A model generated the notes under the pieces. The model saw nothing but the letters and a program-made list of their open reading frames with translations. It was not told the origin of the DNA and made no database searches. Source: Elymus sibiricus (taxonomy: Eukaryota > Streptophyta > Magnoliopsida > Poales > Poaceae). Taken from it: a stretch of DNA of 64,000 nt. The translations under genes and the position numbers were made by a program. Of this stretch, positions 1-10,532 are shown one piece after another (position 1 is the stretch's first letter; the number at the start of each line of letters is the position of its first letter). The stretch lies in NCBI GenBank assembly GCA_039707655.1, contig CM077676.1, forward strand, positions 429,017,379-429,081,378, given 5' to 3'.

Positions 1-476
1 ACACACGACTAGTAATCCGTCCGGATGTTTACACCTGGTCCATGAGCACCGCCACAAATGAAGCATGAATGTGGTTAGCTCGGTTAGTTAAGCAAGGGTT
101 CATAAATTGCACGGCGGCACGGTCAAAACACGGGCCAGTCACACACCTTTCGTGCAGTTGGAAGGAAGGGGCATCGCGTGGTCAGACCCGACCGTGTTGA
201 CTGCTGAGAAAACGACATCTAACGTATAACCGCTGGCTTACGCGGGGAGCACTGCTGAAGGAAAAGCGGCAGACGCAATCGAGCAAGCGACCAGTCTCAT
301 GGTAATTTCTCAAACTGTGTTAGATGATTTCTTCGATTGTTTCAGGACAACGACAAAAAAAAGGCCTACACGGAGAGTGCATATCGCTGCTGCAAAAAAA
401 AAAAAAAAAAAAGAGAGAGTGCATGTCGATGCTGCAAACGGACAAGAACTTTACTATAGTACTATGTCTTATATTA
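1..476. other. Intergenic, nothing recognised
   Basis: Mixed-composition DNA with an A-run at about 396-412. The ATG-initiated reading frames are short and have no recognisable domain. It ends at the TTA (474-476) that appears to be the target duplication of the Harbinger-like element. Confidence 0.5.
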
Positions 477-884
477 GGTCATCTTTAACACGGACCCTCG
501 AACTGTCGGCATGAATAGATTAGAAATTTCTCTCTCAAAAAAAACATGGTCATGTATCCGTCCACAGGCCGGCCCAGACGTCCTTTTTCCTACAAACCGA
601 AAGCAAACCAGGGGGCTCTGTGGCCGTCCGGACCACTGTCAGACACGCGTCCGACAACCATGGCCCACCCAAAACCCTCTCCCGCGCTTTTTCTCGAACG
701 GATGCTCTGCTTCCCGTGCCGCATTCATGCCGGCCAGAGCACGTAGTGGTCGGCATTGATGCCGCACGATGTGATCGGACGGGAGGTCGGCGCTGACCGG
801 CGTGACCTCTCGAGCGACGCCGCTTCAATGCGGACGCAGCGTCCTGAGAAACCAACTCCGGCCCCTGCGCCGCGTTGAAGCGGG

Positions 885-1373
885 TTGACCGTCCGTTCGC
901 CTGGCCTGACGTCAAGCAGGAGCGACTGTCGCCGCCTCCCCACGCAACCGCGGTGTCCAAATCGACCGCCGCATCAAAGAGGAATGGTTGTCCCCGCCTC
1001 CTCGCGGCGTCAAGTAGAAGCGGCTATGGCCACCTCCCGGTCACGTGAAGGGGGAGCGGCTCTCTCCACCGCCCCGCCGCGTGAAGGAGGATCGGCTCTC
1101 GTCGCCGCCCTGCCACGGTCGCATTCTGCACTACCTCCGGGGCGGTCGCGGAGGTAGCAGCGGCGGTAGCGGCTCGTCCTCCCGGAGCGCCATGATGGTG
1201 CTGAGCTACGCGGACAGGGAGAGCGGAGGCAGCAATGGTGGCAGCGGCTCGTCCTCTCAGAGCGCCATGATGGTGCCGAGCTACGCGGACAGGGAGCGGC
1301 GGCGGCGGGATAGGCGCAACGCCGCGCGTCAGGCGGAATTCGCGGACTTTGACGTGCCGCCGCCACAAATCCT
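885..1373 (+). pseudogene. 5' part of an open reading frame split by CACTA-1
   Basis: GC-rich coding-like sequence. The frame from 1045 gives a basic N-terminal part with SPPPRRVKE-type repeats, two similar Gly/Ser stretches each followed by SAMMV.SYADRE, then AEFADFDVPPPQIL at the insertion point. I do not recognise the family. The frame resumes at 15381 in the same phase, because CACTA-1 plus its duplication is 14,010 bp, a multiple of three. It lies inside the Harbinger-like element and may be an element ORF or a captured gene piece. Confidence 0.5.
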
Positions 1374-1392
1374 CACTAGTAGAAAACAGGGC

Positions 1393-1660
1393 ATCAGTCC
1401 CGGTTCCAGAGGGCCTTTAGTCCCGGTTCTGCAACCGGGACTGAACAATCGGGACTAAAGGCCCCCACTTTTAGTCCCGGTTGTGTTACGAACCGGGACT
1501 AAAGGAGCTCTACGTGGCCGCTGTGGGGCGCCCAGGCAGGAGGACCTTTAGTCCCGGTTGGTAACACCGACCGGGACTAAACGGTCTCCACGTGGCCGCT
1601 GCGCAGCGCTCAGGCAGGAGGACCTTTAGTCCCGGTTGGTAACACCAACCGGGACTAAAA
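1393..1660. repeat. CACTA-1 left sub-terminal repeat array
   Basis: Repeated TTTAGTCCCGGTT and its inverse AACCGGGACTAAA, several as close inverted pairs able to form hairpins. Two copies sit in an imperfect tandem duplication with spacers containing ACGTGGCCGCTG and CAGGCAGGAGGACC. In En/Spm such repeats bind the element-encoded TNPA; that role is inferred here by analogy. Confidence 0.85.
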
Positions 1661-2015
1661 GGCCGCCTTTGTTTGTTTTTTTTTAAAGGAGCGGTTTAGG
1701 GTTTAGGGGTTTTGGAGGGTTTAGGGGTTTCATATTGTGTTTCCCCCTTTTCTTTTTGTGTTTACCATTCAATTCCTTTACATTTAGGGTTTTCATTTTT
1801 ATTTTATGCTTTTCATTCAACTCGACGCTAGCTACTACATATAGCAATGAAGGAACCATTACACAACATCGTCATGATCAATATATAGAGAGAAGTGACC
1901 TCTCTTTCTCCGTGCTTGGTCGAACAACAAGTTTTCGTATATCTATTCGACGCTACTACATATAGTACATGTTCATGCATATATACAATATAACATCTCT
2001 TACGATCCCTAATAT

Positions 2016-5000
2016 CTAATTACCAAAATCGCATTGCCACTCCCGATGGTATTCTCCGTCTGTAGGTATGACATGGTCAACAAAGAATCCCGCCAATTCC
2101 TCTTGAATTGCTCGTATGCGATCAGTTGGAAGGAGTTCGTCCCGCTTCCGCCGGATCAAATTTAAAGAAGGGGGTCAATATATATATATATGAATGAAAC
2201 TCAACACAATTGATGGTAATAAAATAAAAATGTGAATATTGTTTACATACTTCAAATTGTTCTTCAGATCTGCCCCGCTCAGAGGTCTTGTGGCGAATGT
2301 ACTCGCAAACGTTGTATCCACATAAATTATTCCCGGGTTCCTGCCACAAGAACTTTACGAGAATAGAGTTCAATCAAAATGATAATCAAGCATGATAATG
2401 GTATTGAAACTAGAATCAATGAGAGATGCGCGGAACTAGCTAGTAGTACTTACTTTGGGGTGCGAAAATCACAGCTCCTTTTTCCATTCACCCCTAACCT
2501 GGTTGGTGTAACTTTTTCCAAACCCTGCCCGGCAAAGAAAATGATTACTTGATATCAGAAAATGAACGAAAGTTGCCGATATGATGCGATAATGATTGAA
2601 CTTACTTCTGGAGCATTTGACTCATGTTCGCCCACTCCTTAGCCTCTTTACATCTCGAGTCCAAGACAACTACTAGTCCCGCGTCAAGCTGAATGGCTAG
2701 CAGAATAAAGTGGAACCTGTGCACGCATAACTCATCAATTACACTTAACCTCGAGTAAGCGAAACAGAATGTGCACAAGACAGTAACACTCACTTGAAGT
2801 TATAAGGAAATAGTATTTCCCTTTTGTTTTGTTGTCCAAGTAACGCCTTTAGCAAGTAATTCTCTGTATCATCGGGGTTTTTTTTGTACCGTATATTCAT
2901 TTACGGTATTTGGGTTAATGAACCCAATGTCATTGATTTTTCCTCTGCATTCGCGGATCTTCAATCTGCATAATATAGTGTGAGGATAATTATACATGCA
3001 ATGAACGAGCTGAGCTAGAGACTTAATTACAGAAAAAATACTTACAGACAATAGCAACTGACGATAGTTTTGTCGAGGGCGTCTTGATTGTATAACTGAA
3101 ATAATTCTTCAAATTCAATGTACAACGCCTCGACTCCATTGAAGTAGTGCTCATCTTTAATTCCCACTAAGATACTGTCGATCCCTTCCTTGCAGGCTTT
3201 CAAGTACCAGTTATGCAATGTTCGCATCATCGTTGATAGACGCGGGAGCTGCTCAGGTCTGACGAGAGGCTTCCCGTGCTCGTATCTAAAGGCTACCTCA
3301 GCCATTTCGAACTGTACCTCATCGCCTAAGTAATCACGAAGAGTGTAACCAGGATAAGCGGCCGCTACCCCCAGATCATTAGCGATATCGGGAAACACCT
3401 TGAGCGGGGGGCACGATTGTTTTTCCTGTTCGCCGAGCTGGGGAATTGTTTTCCCACTTCTTGCAGCACTGCTAGTACTTCCCGACCTTTTCGCTTCATG
3501 AAATGTCTTTACAATACAGCGGTCATAGTGTGAGAGCGGCGGAGGAGATGGTGGTCGCTGAAGGGCATCCACACAGCGCTTCGCTTTTACCGGATCTATT
3601 TTCTCCTTTGGATCTGGACGTTTCGGTGCAAGCTGGCGTTTCACATCGGCAGCCACGATCTTGTTGTTTTCCTCCTCAGTCATGTCGTATGGTAACTTGG
3701 GAGGAGCCTTCTTGACGCTTGGAACTGCTCTGGATTTCTTCGTTGTTGTACTGCTAGCCGCCGGAGCGGCGGCGGGTCTCTTCTGCCGTTGCTGAGGTGG
3801 CGGAGGAGGCGGAGTCAGCTGACGCGGCGGAGGAGGCGGAGTCCGCTGACGCAGCGGAGACAGCTGAGGTGGCGGAGGATTCTGCTGAGGGGCCTCCTCC
3901 GACGGAGTCCGCTAACGCGGCGGAGACAGCTGAGGCGGCGGAGGATTCTGCTGAGGGGCCTCCTCCGACGGAGTCCGCTAACGCGGCGGAGACAGCTGAG
4001 GCGGCGGAGGATTCTGCTGAGGGGCCTCTTCCGACAGAGTCCGCTGACGCGGCGGAGACAGCTGAGGCGGCGGAGTGTGCTGACGCGGCGGAGACGACTG
4101 AGGCAGCGGAGGTAGAGCTGGACTGTGAGGAGTCTGCTGAGGGGCCTCCTCCGGCTGAGTCTGCTGACGCGGCATCCATTGTGGAAGCACGATGTATTCC
4201 TTTCTCCATAGAATGGTAGTCCTTACGGCATCTACCAGATGAGTCTCCCCTTCACCTGTAGGGTACTCAAGCTCCAGCCCCTCGAATCCGTTGGTAACTT
4301 CATCCACCCCGACAATAGCAAAGCCATCTGGAATCGGATTGCAATGGAAAGTTGCATCAGATCTAGGAGGTAAGACATAGCCGACCGCCACCTTCAAGGG
4401 TAGGTTGATGCATTTCGCCATTAGCTCACAATGTTCCCTCTCCGTGATATAATCCACGGGGTAGCGAGGAGCCGTGATATCAGGCCGAACGAGCTCCGTG
4501 GAAGCCACGCTGCTTTTCCGCTGAGATGGTGGGGTAGCTTCGTGGGCAGTATCGAATGAAGGATCTTCGTGCTGCTGAGATGGTGGGTCGGTAGCTCGCT
4601 GACTGGTAAGTGCCTCTAGTTTCTTCTCCTGCAACGCTAATCTTTGTTCTACATTCTGCATCTGGTCTGCTTCCTCTTTCTTCTTTCTCCCTCGACTTCT
4701 ATAACCAGTGCTGTCGGGAAACCCATGCACCCACGGAACGGAGCCTGCTGTGCCTCGTGTTCGTCCAGGGTATTCAGGATTCCCGAGGGCGCGTGACAGC
4801 ACGTCCTTCTCTCTGTCGGGATGGAACCTCCCTTCCTGCACGTCCTTGATTGCTTCCTGAATCTTTGTGACGGGTGTTTCAAGTTGTTCTTTCGTGTAAA
4901 CACACTTCCCTGTTTCTGGGTCCAAAGTTCCCCCATGCCCGAAGAACCAAGTCCTTGCCCGTCCAATGTCGCTGGTTGGATCCCTTTAGCAAGCAGGTCG

Positions 5001-5856
5001 TTCTCAGCTTTGTCCCACGTAGGTCGGGCAACCTTGTAGCCACCTGACCCCGTAACATGGTGATACTGCTTCTTTGAAACATTTAGCTTATTTGTCTGTG
5101 ACCTGTTCTTAGCTTTCTCCGATTTCTTCTACGCCACAAATGCGGGCCAGTGATCTTTTATCTTCGCATATTGACCGGTGAATTCTGGAGTCTCGTCTTT
5201 CTCGACAAACTGTTCATTCAATCTTTTCTTCCAGTTCTTGAATTGTTCTGCCATCTTCTTAAGAGCCCATTTTTTGACTTTTCGCTGTATAACTGGGTTA
5301 TTTGGATCCTCCTTTGGCGGTAGGCTGAAATTTATCATGAGCGAGTTCCAAAGCTGATCTTTGCATCTATCGTCGACATAAGAAACTCCATCGTCCTTCT
5401 TCTTATTCCATTCTTGGATGCTGATCGGGACGCTGTCCCTAACAACAACTCCGCACTGATGTATAAATCGGTCTTGGGTCCGCTTGGGAACAGTCGGTTT
5501 GCCATCTGGATCGACTTCTTTGATCGTGAACCTTTCATTCTCGCCCAACCTTTTCTTCGGGCCTCGTCTCCTTATAGAAGTTTGGCTCGATCCGGAGGGC
5601 TAAAAGAAGAAAGAAGTGTTAATATATGTACATACAAAACAATTAATGCATCTAGTCAGCAGAGGCTTAATTAATATATATACCTCGCCGGACTTTGCAA
5701 CAGTTAAGGCTCCAACACTGGCGGAGCCGTCATCTTCTCTTCCCTCACCATCGGAGTCGTTGAGAAACTGTGAGGTCATGATATCATCATCTCCCTCGCG
5801 GATTATTTCCTCCAACGCCTTTTCTTGTTCTAAGTCTCTGTCGTGTTCCGTAGTTT
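2016..5856 (-). pseudogene. CACTA-1 accessory gene (Ulp1-like C-terminus), decayed
   Basis: Spliced gene matching the CACTA-2 copy exon for exon. An exon at about 5856-5684 ends in AKSGE at donor GTATAT. The main exon is about 5599-3046. Smaller exons encode the Ulp1-like part: an HFILLAIQLDAG..VLDS stretch, then GNNLCGYNVCEYI with the presumed catalytic Cys, with a possible stop at 2016-2018. Damage seen: TAG at 5129-5131, a frameshift near 4965-4970, and two TAG codons at 3978-3980 and about 3918-3920 in the Pro/Gln-rich repeat. The acceptor of the last exon (near 2155) reads TG where CACTA-2 has AG. The long middle part is a DNA-associated transposon protein region with GNPEYPGRTRG. A broken gene. 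Confidence 0.75.
3780..4185 (-). repeat. Coding minisatellite in the CACTA-1 accessory gene
   Basis: Imperfect tandem units of about 66 bp encoding a Pro/Gln/Ser-rich motif with LSPPRQRT and SEEAPQQ. The units are nearly identical, implying recent amplification. Two units carry TAG in place of the CAG of their neighbours. CACTA-2 has a shorter, different Pro-rich tract at the same place (about 23590-23770), so this part of the protein is length-variable. Confidence 0.8.
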
Positions 5857-5884
5857 CTGCAAATATTACAACATGGCAATATAC

Positions 5885-7465
5885 AACCATGAGAGCTGGA
5901 TTAGTGGCAAACATAGACCTAATCACAACAAGGAATCATATGCATATGAGCAATGGATTAGTGGATTATCGGGGTTATGTTTTAACGACCCCCTGGCCTC
6001 CCCCCTCATGTCGAAGTTATACCGAAATTATCGGGGTTATGTTTTAACACGACCCCCCCCCTCATGTCGAAGTCAATGAACAACATGAAAATTTGTAAGT
6101 GATTGCTAAACTTTTATGCTTCATTTATATGAAGATCAATTATCCAATATAACTATGTTCACGATATGAGGCATTGGACATTATCTAGAATCATATCTGA
6201 TGAGTCGTCCTATCTTTCAGGAGAGGATACTTTGCGGACCGCCTCTCTCATGCCTGTCCGACGTGCAAATCAGGTTTTCATATGCCTCAAAATCAAAGTT
6301 ATCAGGGTTATGTTTTAACGACCCCCCCCCCCTCTCATGTCGAAGTTACGACGATATTTGTACAAGATGAATACAAGATTTATACACAAGATGAATACAA
6401 AATGAATACAAGATTTATACACAAGATGACACAACTCAACAAATGAACCAACCATCATCCTATGAACAAAACTCAACATACGACAAATGGACACCTTTTG
6501 TCGAACAGCGGAGGGACGATCAGGGACCAACTCCATGGAGATGCAACACCACAACCTGTAATTCCACCGAGTGAAAAAAAATTAGGCAAACCCAAGTATG
6601 CCACTGGATAGAATGGAAGATTTTAGTTAAAATGGACCTATAAAGATCATGGCAAACGGATGCACGGAACTCAAATGGTGATCAAAGCAATATGCAATGC
6701 AAATCTGTCCATTATAGCTAGATACCAATTTGAAAGCAAGATTTGAACATGCTATAGAATTTCTACATGGCAACAAATGGCATGACATGAATATACATGT
6801 AACACATGGCAAAACATGCTTACTGAACTAATTCAAATGACCCCTAGATCAATGGCAATCATCATGACAAGTTGACAAGTATTAACAGATTTTCAGACTT
6901 AGTGATATTTGCATGGCATGGCAGAAATGAATAGATAGCAAGTTTACAAGCTTGTAGCGCTCACTACAGGTCCTAACATGGCATGAAGTAAAATGTACCA
7001 GCAAGATGACATCAAAATGCTCCTACTTCATGTTCAAAGATTGCCCAAAAGATGCTTGCATTAAAACATACAAAAAAGACAAAATGAACTCTAATGCAAA
7101 AAATTTGTTCTTTGATTTGCAAAGGAGCTATATTCTCCCCAATTCTTTTGCACCCACAAAAATTACTCCATCTATTTGACAGTACCCACAACCCATTCCA
7201 CAAAAAACATTTTGGTTCCATAGTTCAAATTTTTCAAATTTCATTTAGTTCAAATTTGGACCAGATTCAAACTCCATGGTCAAAGCCCAATTTAAATTGC
7301 TCCAAAAATTCTGAAACTTTGCCAGACTCTCTTTTGTGCATCAACACCTCACCACAAAAATTCTCAAAAATTCCTAAAATTCCTAGAGCCCTCTGGCATT
7401 TCATCATACACTTGATGTGCACTGTCAAAAAATTCAGAAAAAAATTTGTTCTTCAATTTGTTTTA
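5885..7465. other. Intron/leader region of the CACTA-1 accessory gene
   Basis: AT-rich, no coding potential recognised. It holds three copies of an approximately 50-bp repeat (about 5958-6010, 6029-6076 and 6299-6350) with the core GGGTTATGTTTTAACGACCC and TCATGTCGAAGT, plus a short repeat of ACAAGATGAATACAAGAT near 6360-6425. It probably is the first intron between the leader exon near 7.6-7.85 kb and the exon at 5856. Confidence 0.5.
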
Positions 7466-7575
7466 GCAAGATCATCATCTAACATCCATCCATCTAACAA
7501 CAACAATGCAGCGGCGGCGGCAAGCAGAGCACGCAGCGGAGCAGTGGCCGGCAGCAGGGGAAGGGGGGAGCTCAC

Positions 7576-7900
7576 TAGGGGCAGCGCGCGATGGAGCTGG
7601 AGGGCCGGCGACGAGGGGAGCGGGCTCGGTGGCGGCAATGGTGAGGAGGTCCGGCGACGAGGAGTGGCTCAGGGGCGGCGATGCTCGGGGAGGTTCGGCC
7701 GGCGACGAGGAGCGAGCGGGCTCGGGGATGGCGTCGGGGCAAGGCTCGGGGACGGCGTCGGGGGCGGCGACGAGAAGCGGGCTCGGGGAGGCGACGGCGA
7801 GGTCCGGCAGCCTGGCGGCGTCGGCGATCTCCGGCGCAGCAGCCTGGCGGCATCGGGGCAGGGCTTCGGCGTCGGGGGAGAGATTGGGAGAAAAACTCTC
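7576..7900 (-). other. GC-rich 5' leader exon of the CACTA-1 accessory gene (predicted)
   Basis: On the minus strand this GC-rich block lies about 20-30 bases downstream of the TATA box at 7910-7916 and ends at a GTGAGC donor (7575). CACTA-2 has a counterpart (26855-27170) with TATA and the same donor. Several overlapping open frames (PPGCC..., MRVFLPISPPTP...) are a by-product of GC content and differ between copies, so I treat it as mostly untranslated. Confidence 0.4.
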
Positions 7901-7909
7901 AAGTGCTGC

Positions 7910-7916
7910 TTATATA
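7910..7916 (-). promoter_or_regulatory. TATA box of internal promoter, CACTA-1
   Basis: TATATAA on the minus strand, immediately downstream of an internal array of TTTAGTCCCGGTT repeats, the arrangement also seen at the right end (15.07 kb). CACTA-2 has the equivalent box at 27195-27201. Confidence 0.5.
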
Positions 7917-8077
7917 CCCAACCCTTTAGTCCCGGTTGGTGGCTCCAACCGGGACTAAAGGCCCCCCTTTAGTCCCGGTCCGAGCCACCAACCGGGACTA
8001 AAGGGAAAACGACCATTAGTCTCGGTTGGAGCCACCAACCGGGACTAAAGGGTTGGTCCTGGCGTGGTGGAAGTTTA

Positions 8078-8120
8078 GTCCCACCTCGCCAAGCGAGAGG
8101 CACTCGCACCTGTTTATAAG
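8078..8120 (+). promoter_or_regulatory. snRNA/U6-type promoter candidate (USE + TATA), CACTA-1
   Basis: GTCCCACCTCG at 8078-8088 matches the plant snRNA upstream sequence element RTCCCACATCG with one mismatch. TTTATAAG follows at 8113-8120, 24 bases on. Plant RNA polymerase III snRNA promoters use about this spacing; polymerase II ones use about ten bases more. The sequence and spacing are identical in CACTA-2. The first bases overlap the TTTAGTCCC repeat motif, so resemblance by descent from that repeat is possible. Confidence 0.35.
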
Positions 8121-8139
8121 CCCCGCTGCGATATCCGTC

Positions 8140-8292
8140 CCGAGCTCCTCTCTAAAGCAGGCAGTACATGCCTAACGTTCCTCTCTGCCCTGTTGGGCCT
8201 ACGTGCCCTGTGGGCCTGCATCCTGGCCCATATAAAGTTGGGTTTCTAGTCGTATGCAGACCGTGGTGGCCTAGTAGGCGGGCATTTTTTTT
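8140..8292 (+). ncRNA. Candidate Pol III transcript, CACTA-1
   Basis: Predicted from the USE/TATA pair: start about 23-27 bases after the TATA box, stop at a run of eight T (8285-8292), length about 150. The sequence includes complementary GGGCC/GGCCC segments and is close to the counterpart in CACTA-2 (27495-27644), with only scattered differences. I do not recognise it as a known snRNA, snoRNA or 7SL RNA. No expression evidence is available from sequence alone. Confidence 0.25.
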
Positions 8293-8344
8293 ATTTTTTG
8301 CAAATTTTTTAGTCCCGGTTGGTGGGTCCAACCGGGACTAAAGG

Positions 8345-9104
8345 TCTTTTCCAGTTTTTTTTGTTTTTTGCTTTATTTTTTTTCTTTTGTTTCTACTTAC
8401 AGCCAAATATTTAGAGTTTTTGAGTGAATCTTTTTGGTTTAGGTCACAAAAATTATAAACTTTCTGTTAGTGCCAGTAGTTTTCAAATTTGAATAGTTTA
8501 AATTTGAATTCTTTGAAATTTGTGTGAATCACTAGTTTGTGAATAACTTTACTTTAAAAATAGATTTTTGAGTGATTCTTTTTCCTGTTGTTTAATATTA
8601 GTGTGTTTTATCAGTATGTCCAATTTGGTAATTTTTAGGTTATTTTAAATAGGTGTTTTAATCAAAAACAGATTATGTTTAGCTCTTTTAGTTGTATAGC
8701 TCAAAAAATCATTAAATGCATGAAAAATAGCGAATGAAGTCAGAAAGGGTTGAAAATTGATGATGTGGCTTTGAATGGTGCATGTTGAATGCACAAAAAG
8801 TCTGGAGTTAAAATAAGTTTAAAAAAATGAAATGCCTTTGTAACAGATGAGTTTTCGTCCGAAACCCTGATACTTCGAAAGAGATTGTCCAGTTTGTACA
8901 CGAAGTGCATCCAGTTTTTGCCGTAACCCTCTCAACGTTTTAGCACATGCTATGTGGGTGAAATGATGATACCATGCCAAGTTTCAACCTTTTCAGAGTT
9001 CATTTGTAGTGCTTTTCAATTTCAGGGTCATTTAGCTCAAAAAAATCAATAAATGCATGAAAAATAGCGTTCCTTCGCGTTTCAAATGCCAAAACACATA
9101 TATA
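8345..9104. other. Conserved AT-rich non-coding block of the CACTA family
   Basis: No open frame of note. It is closely similar to 27705-28790 in CACTA-2, where the part from 8693 to 9040 is present as two tandem copies. It lies between the candidate Pol III unit and the TNP2 3' end and probably includes TNP2 downstream sequence. Confidence 0.6.
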
Positions 9105-10395
9105 CCCTTCTTCTGACATGCCTATTTTTGATTTTAATTGTAAAGTTTTCTTTTAAACAGATGCATACATGCCTAGTTTTCATTTAATTCTTTTTGCTAT
9201 TAAAGTTTTTAACAAAAAATACTTTATGAAAATTTTAGTTGCATAAATTTTATATAATTTTAAGTTAATATTATTTTGATCATAACTAGAGTTTTATAAA
9301 AGCTTTTTAGTTGATTCGTTTTGCTATTGAAGAATATTGATAATCTTCATCATTTAACAGGATGCTTGGGTCAGTCTTCACTGTGAAGGAAGGAATTTCA
9401 TGAAACTTTTCATAATCTTCTGACATGTCTGTCTTGTCCTCCACTCCCATGCCGAAAGTCCCTTTGACTTGACTGACATGACAACACCTCCAGCGATTAA
9501 TTTCTCTCCCACGACTAATTAATTTACTGGGAGCAACCAACCGAGCAGGTGAACTCGTCTTCCTCAGCTACTCTGCTGCTCTATAAAGATCTCCACCTGG
9601 TGCTCCAACCCACCCATTTTCTCGTTGCAGTCTACACTACTTGCTCAAGGCCTGAAGCTAAGCGACGTGCAGGTGAGCATTGCGCCTCTCCCCAGTATAG
9701 CCATCAGATAGTGACAAATAGTTCTATCAAGTTATTTTTCATAGGTACCATTGCCGCAACATTTCGCATTGAATGGCCAGCATCAGGTTTGTCAATATGT
9801 TTTATGTTATTTTTTATGTTATGGCAATTTTAATTTTTTGCATATGTTATGTCTTTTTATTTTTTATGTTATTTTTTTTGTTATGGCAATTTTAATTTTT
9901 TGCATATGTTATGTTTTTTTATTTTTTATTTTATTTTTTGCATATGTTATGTCAATTTTAATTTTTTTATGTTATTTTTTGCATATGTTATGTCAATTTT
10001 ATAGAGAGGAGCGGGCTTGAGGTAAATTCGGAGGTATGTACCTCATTTTTACATAATTTTAAGTTAATATTATTTTGATCATAACTAGAGTTTTATAAAA
10101 GCTTTTTAGTTGATTATTTTTGCTATTGAAGAATATTATAGTTTTGTTTTAGTTGATCATAACTAGAATTTTATATAACTTTATTCTTTGACACATCAGG
10201 TGGTGGTTTGTCAATATGTTTTTGAAAAAAATGAGCAACCAACCGGTGCTCAGAAGACATTCATATTTTGTTTGGACATAATTGCATTGATTAACTCCTA
10301 TGTATAATTAAAATACTAAAAGGATAGGAATAATTGAAATTTCATAACTTAATAAATAATTATTATAAAATCATGTTTCAAATGCCAAAATGCCC
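9105..10395. other. 1.3-kb extra segment in CACTA-1 (absent from CACTA-2)
   Basis: CACTA-2 reads continuously from the block ending ACACATATATACCC to TTACAAAGATTCCC, while CACTA-1 holds about 1.3 kb between them. The segment contains two 80-bp direct repeats (about 9252-9335 and 10056-10135), a diverged minus-strand copy of the TNP2 3' end (9330-9450, VEDKTDMSEDYEKFHEI), a plus-strand promoter-like stretch (CTATAAAG at 9581-9588) and an AT-rich minisatellite (9797-10006). Confidence 0.65.
9797..10006. repeat. AT-rich minisatellite in CACTA-1
   Basis: Imperfect tandem copies built from GCATATGTTATG, TCAATTTTAATTTTTT and TTTTTATGTTATTTT. Non-coding. Confidence 0.8.
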
Positions 10396-10532
10396 TAGCT
10401 AGCTCTTACAAAGATTCCCTTCGATTTGTCCGAAGTGGCACTTTCCAGCTATAAGTCCGGAAACTCACACTAGAGACAAAGTGATGGCGGTGAAGCCGGT
10501 CACGTCCCAGAGTGGGATCTTGGGGTATAAAA

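Larger units (their letters stand above)
7920..8343. repeat. Internal copies of the CACTA sub-terminal repeats (CACTA-1)
   Basis: TTTAGTCCCGGTTGGTGGCT and its inverse occur at about 7923-7960, 7969-8003, 8014-8050 and 8308-8343, in the middle of the element. The same set is present in CACTA-2 (27208-27702), so it is a fixed part of the family and not a chance insertion. It sits directly upstream of the accessory-gene TATA box. Confidence 0.85.

Noticed and set aside
1393..1660. TTTAGTCCCGGTT arrays as a CRISPR-like array
   Set aside because: Spacing is irregular, copies are in both orientations and lie at CACTA ends; they are transposon sub-terminal repeats in a plant genome.
8140..8292. A bona fide U6, U3 or 7SL RNA gene
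   Set aside because: The downstream sequence does not match the known starts or cores of these RNAs as I remember them; only the promoter layout is similar.
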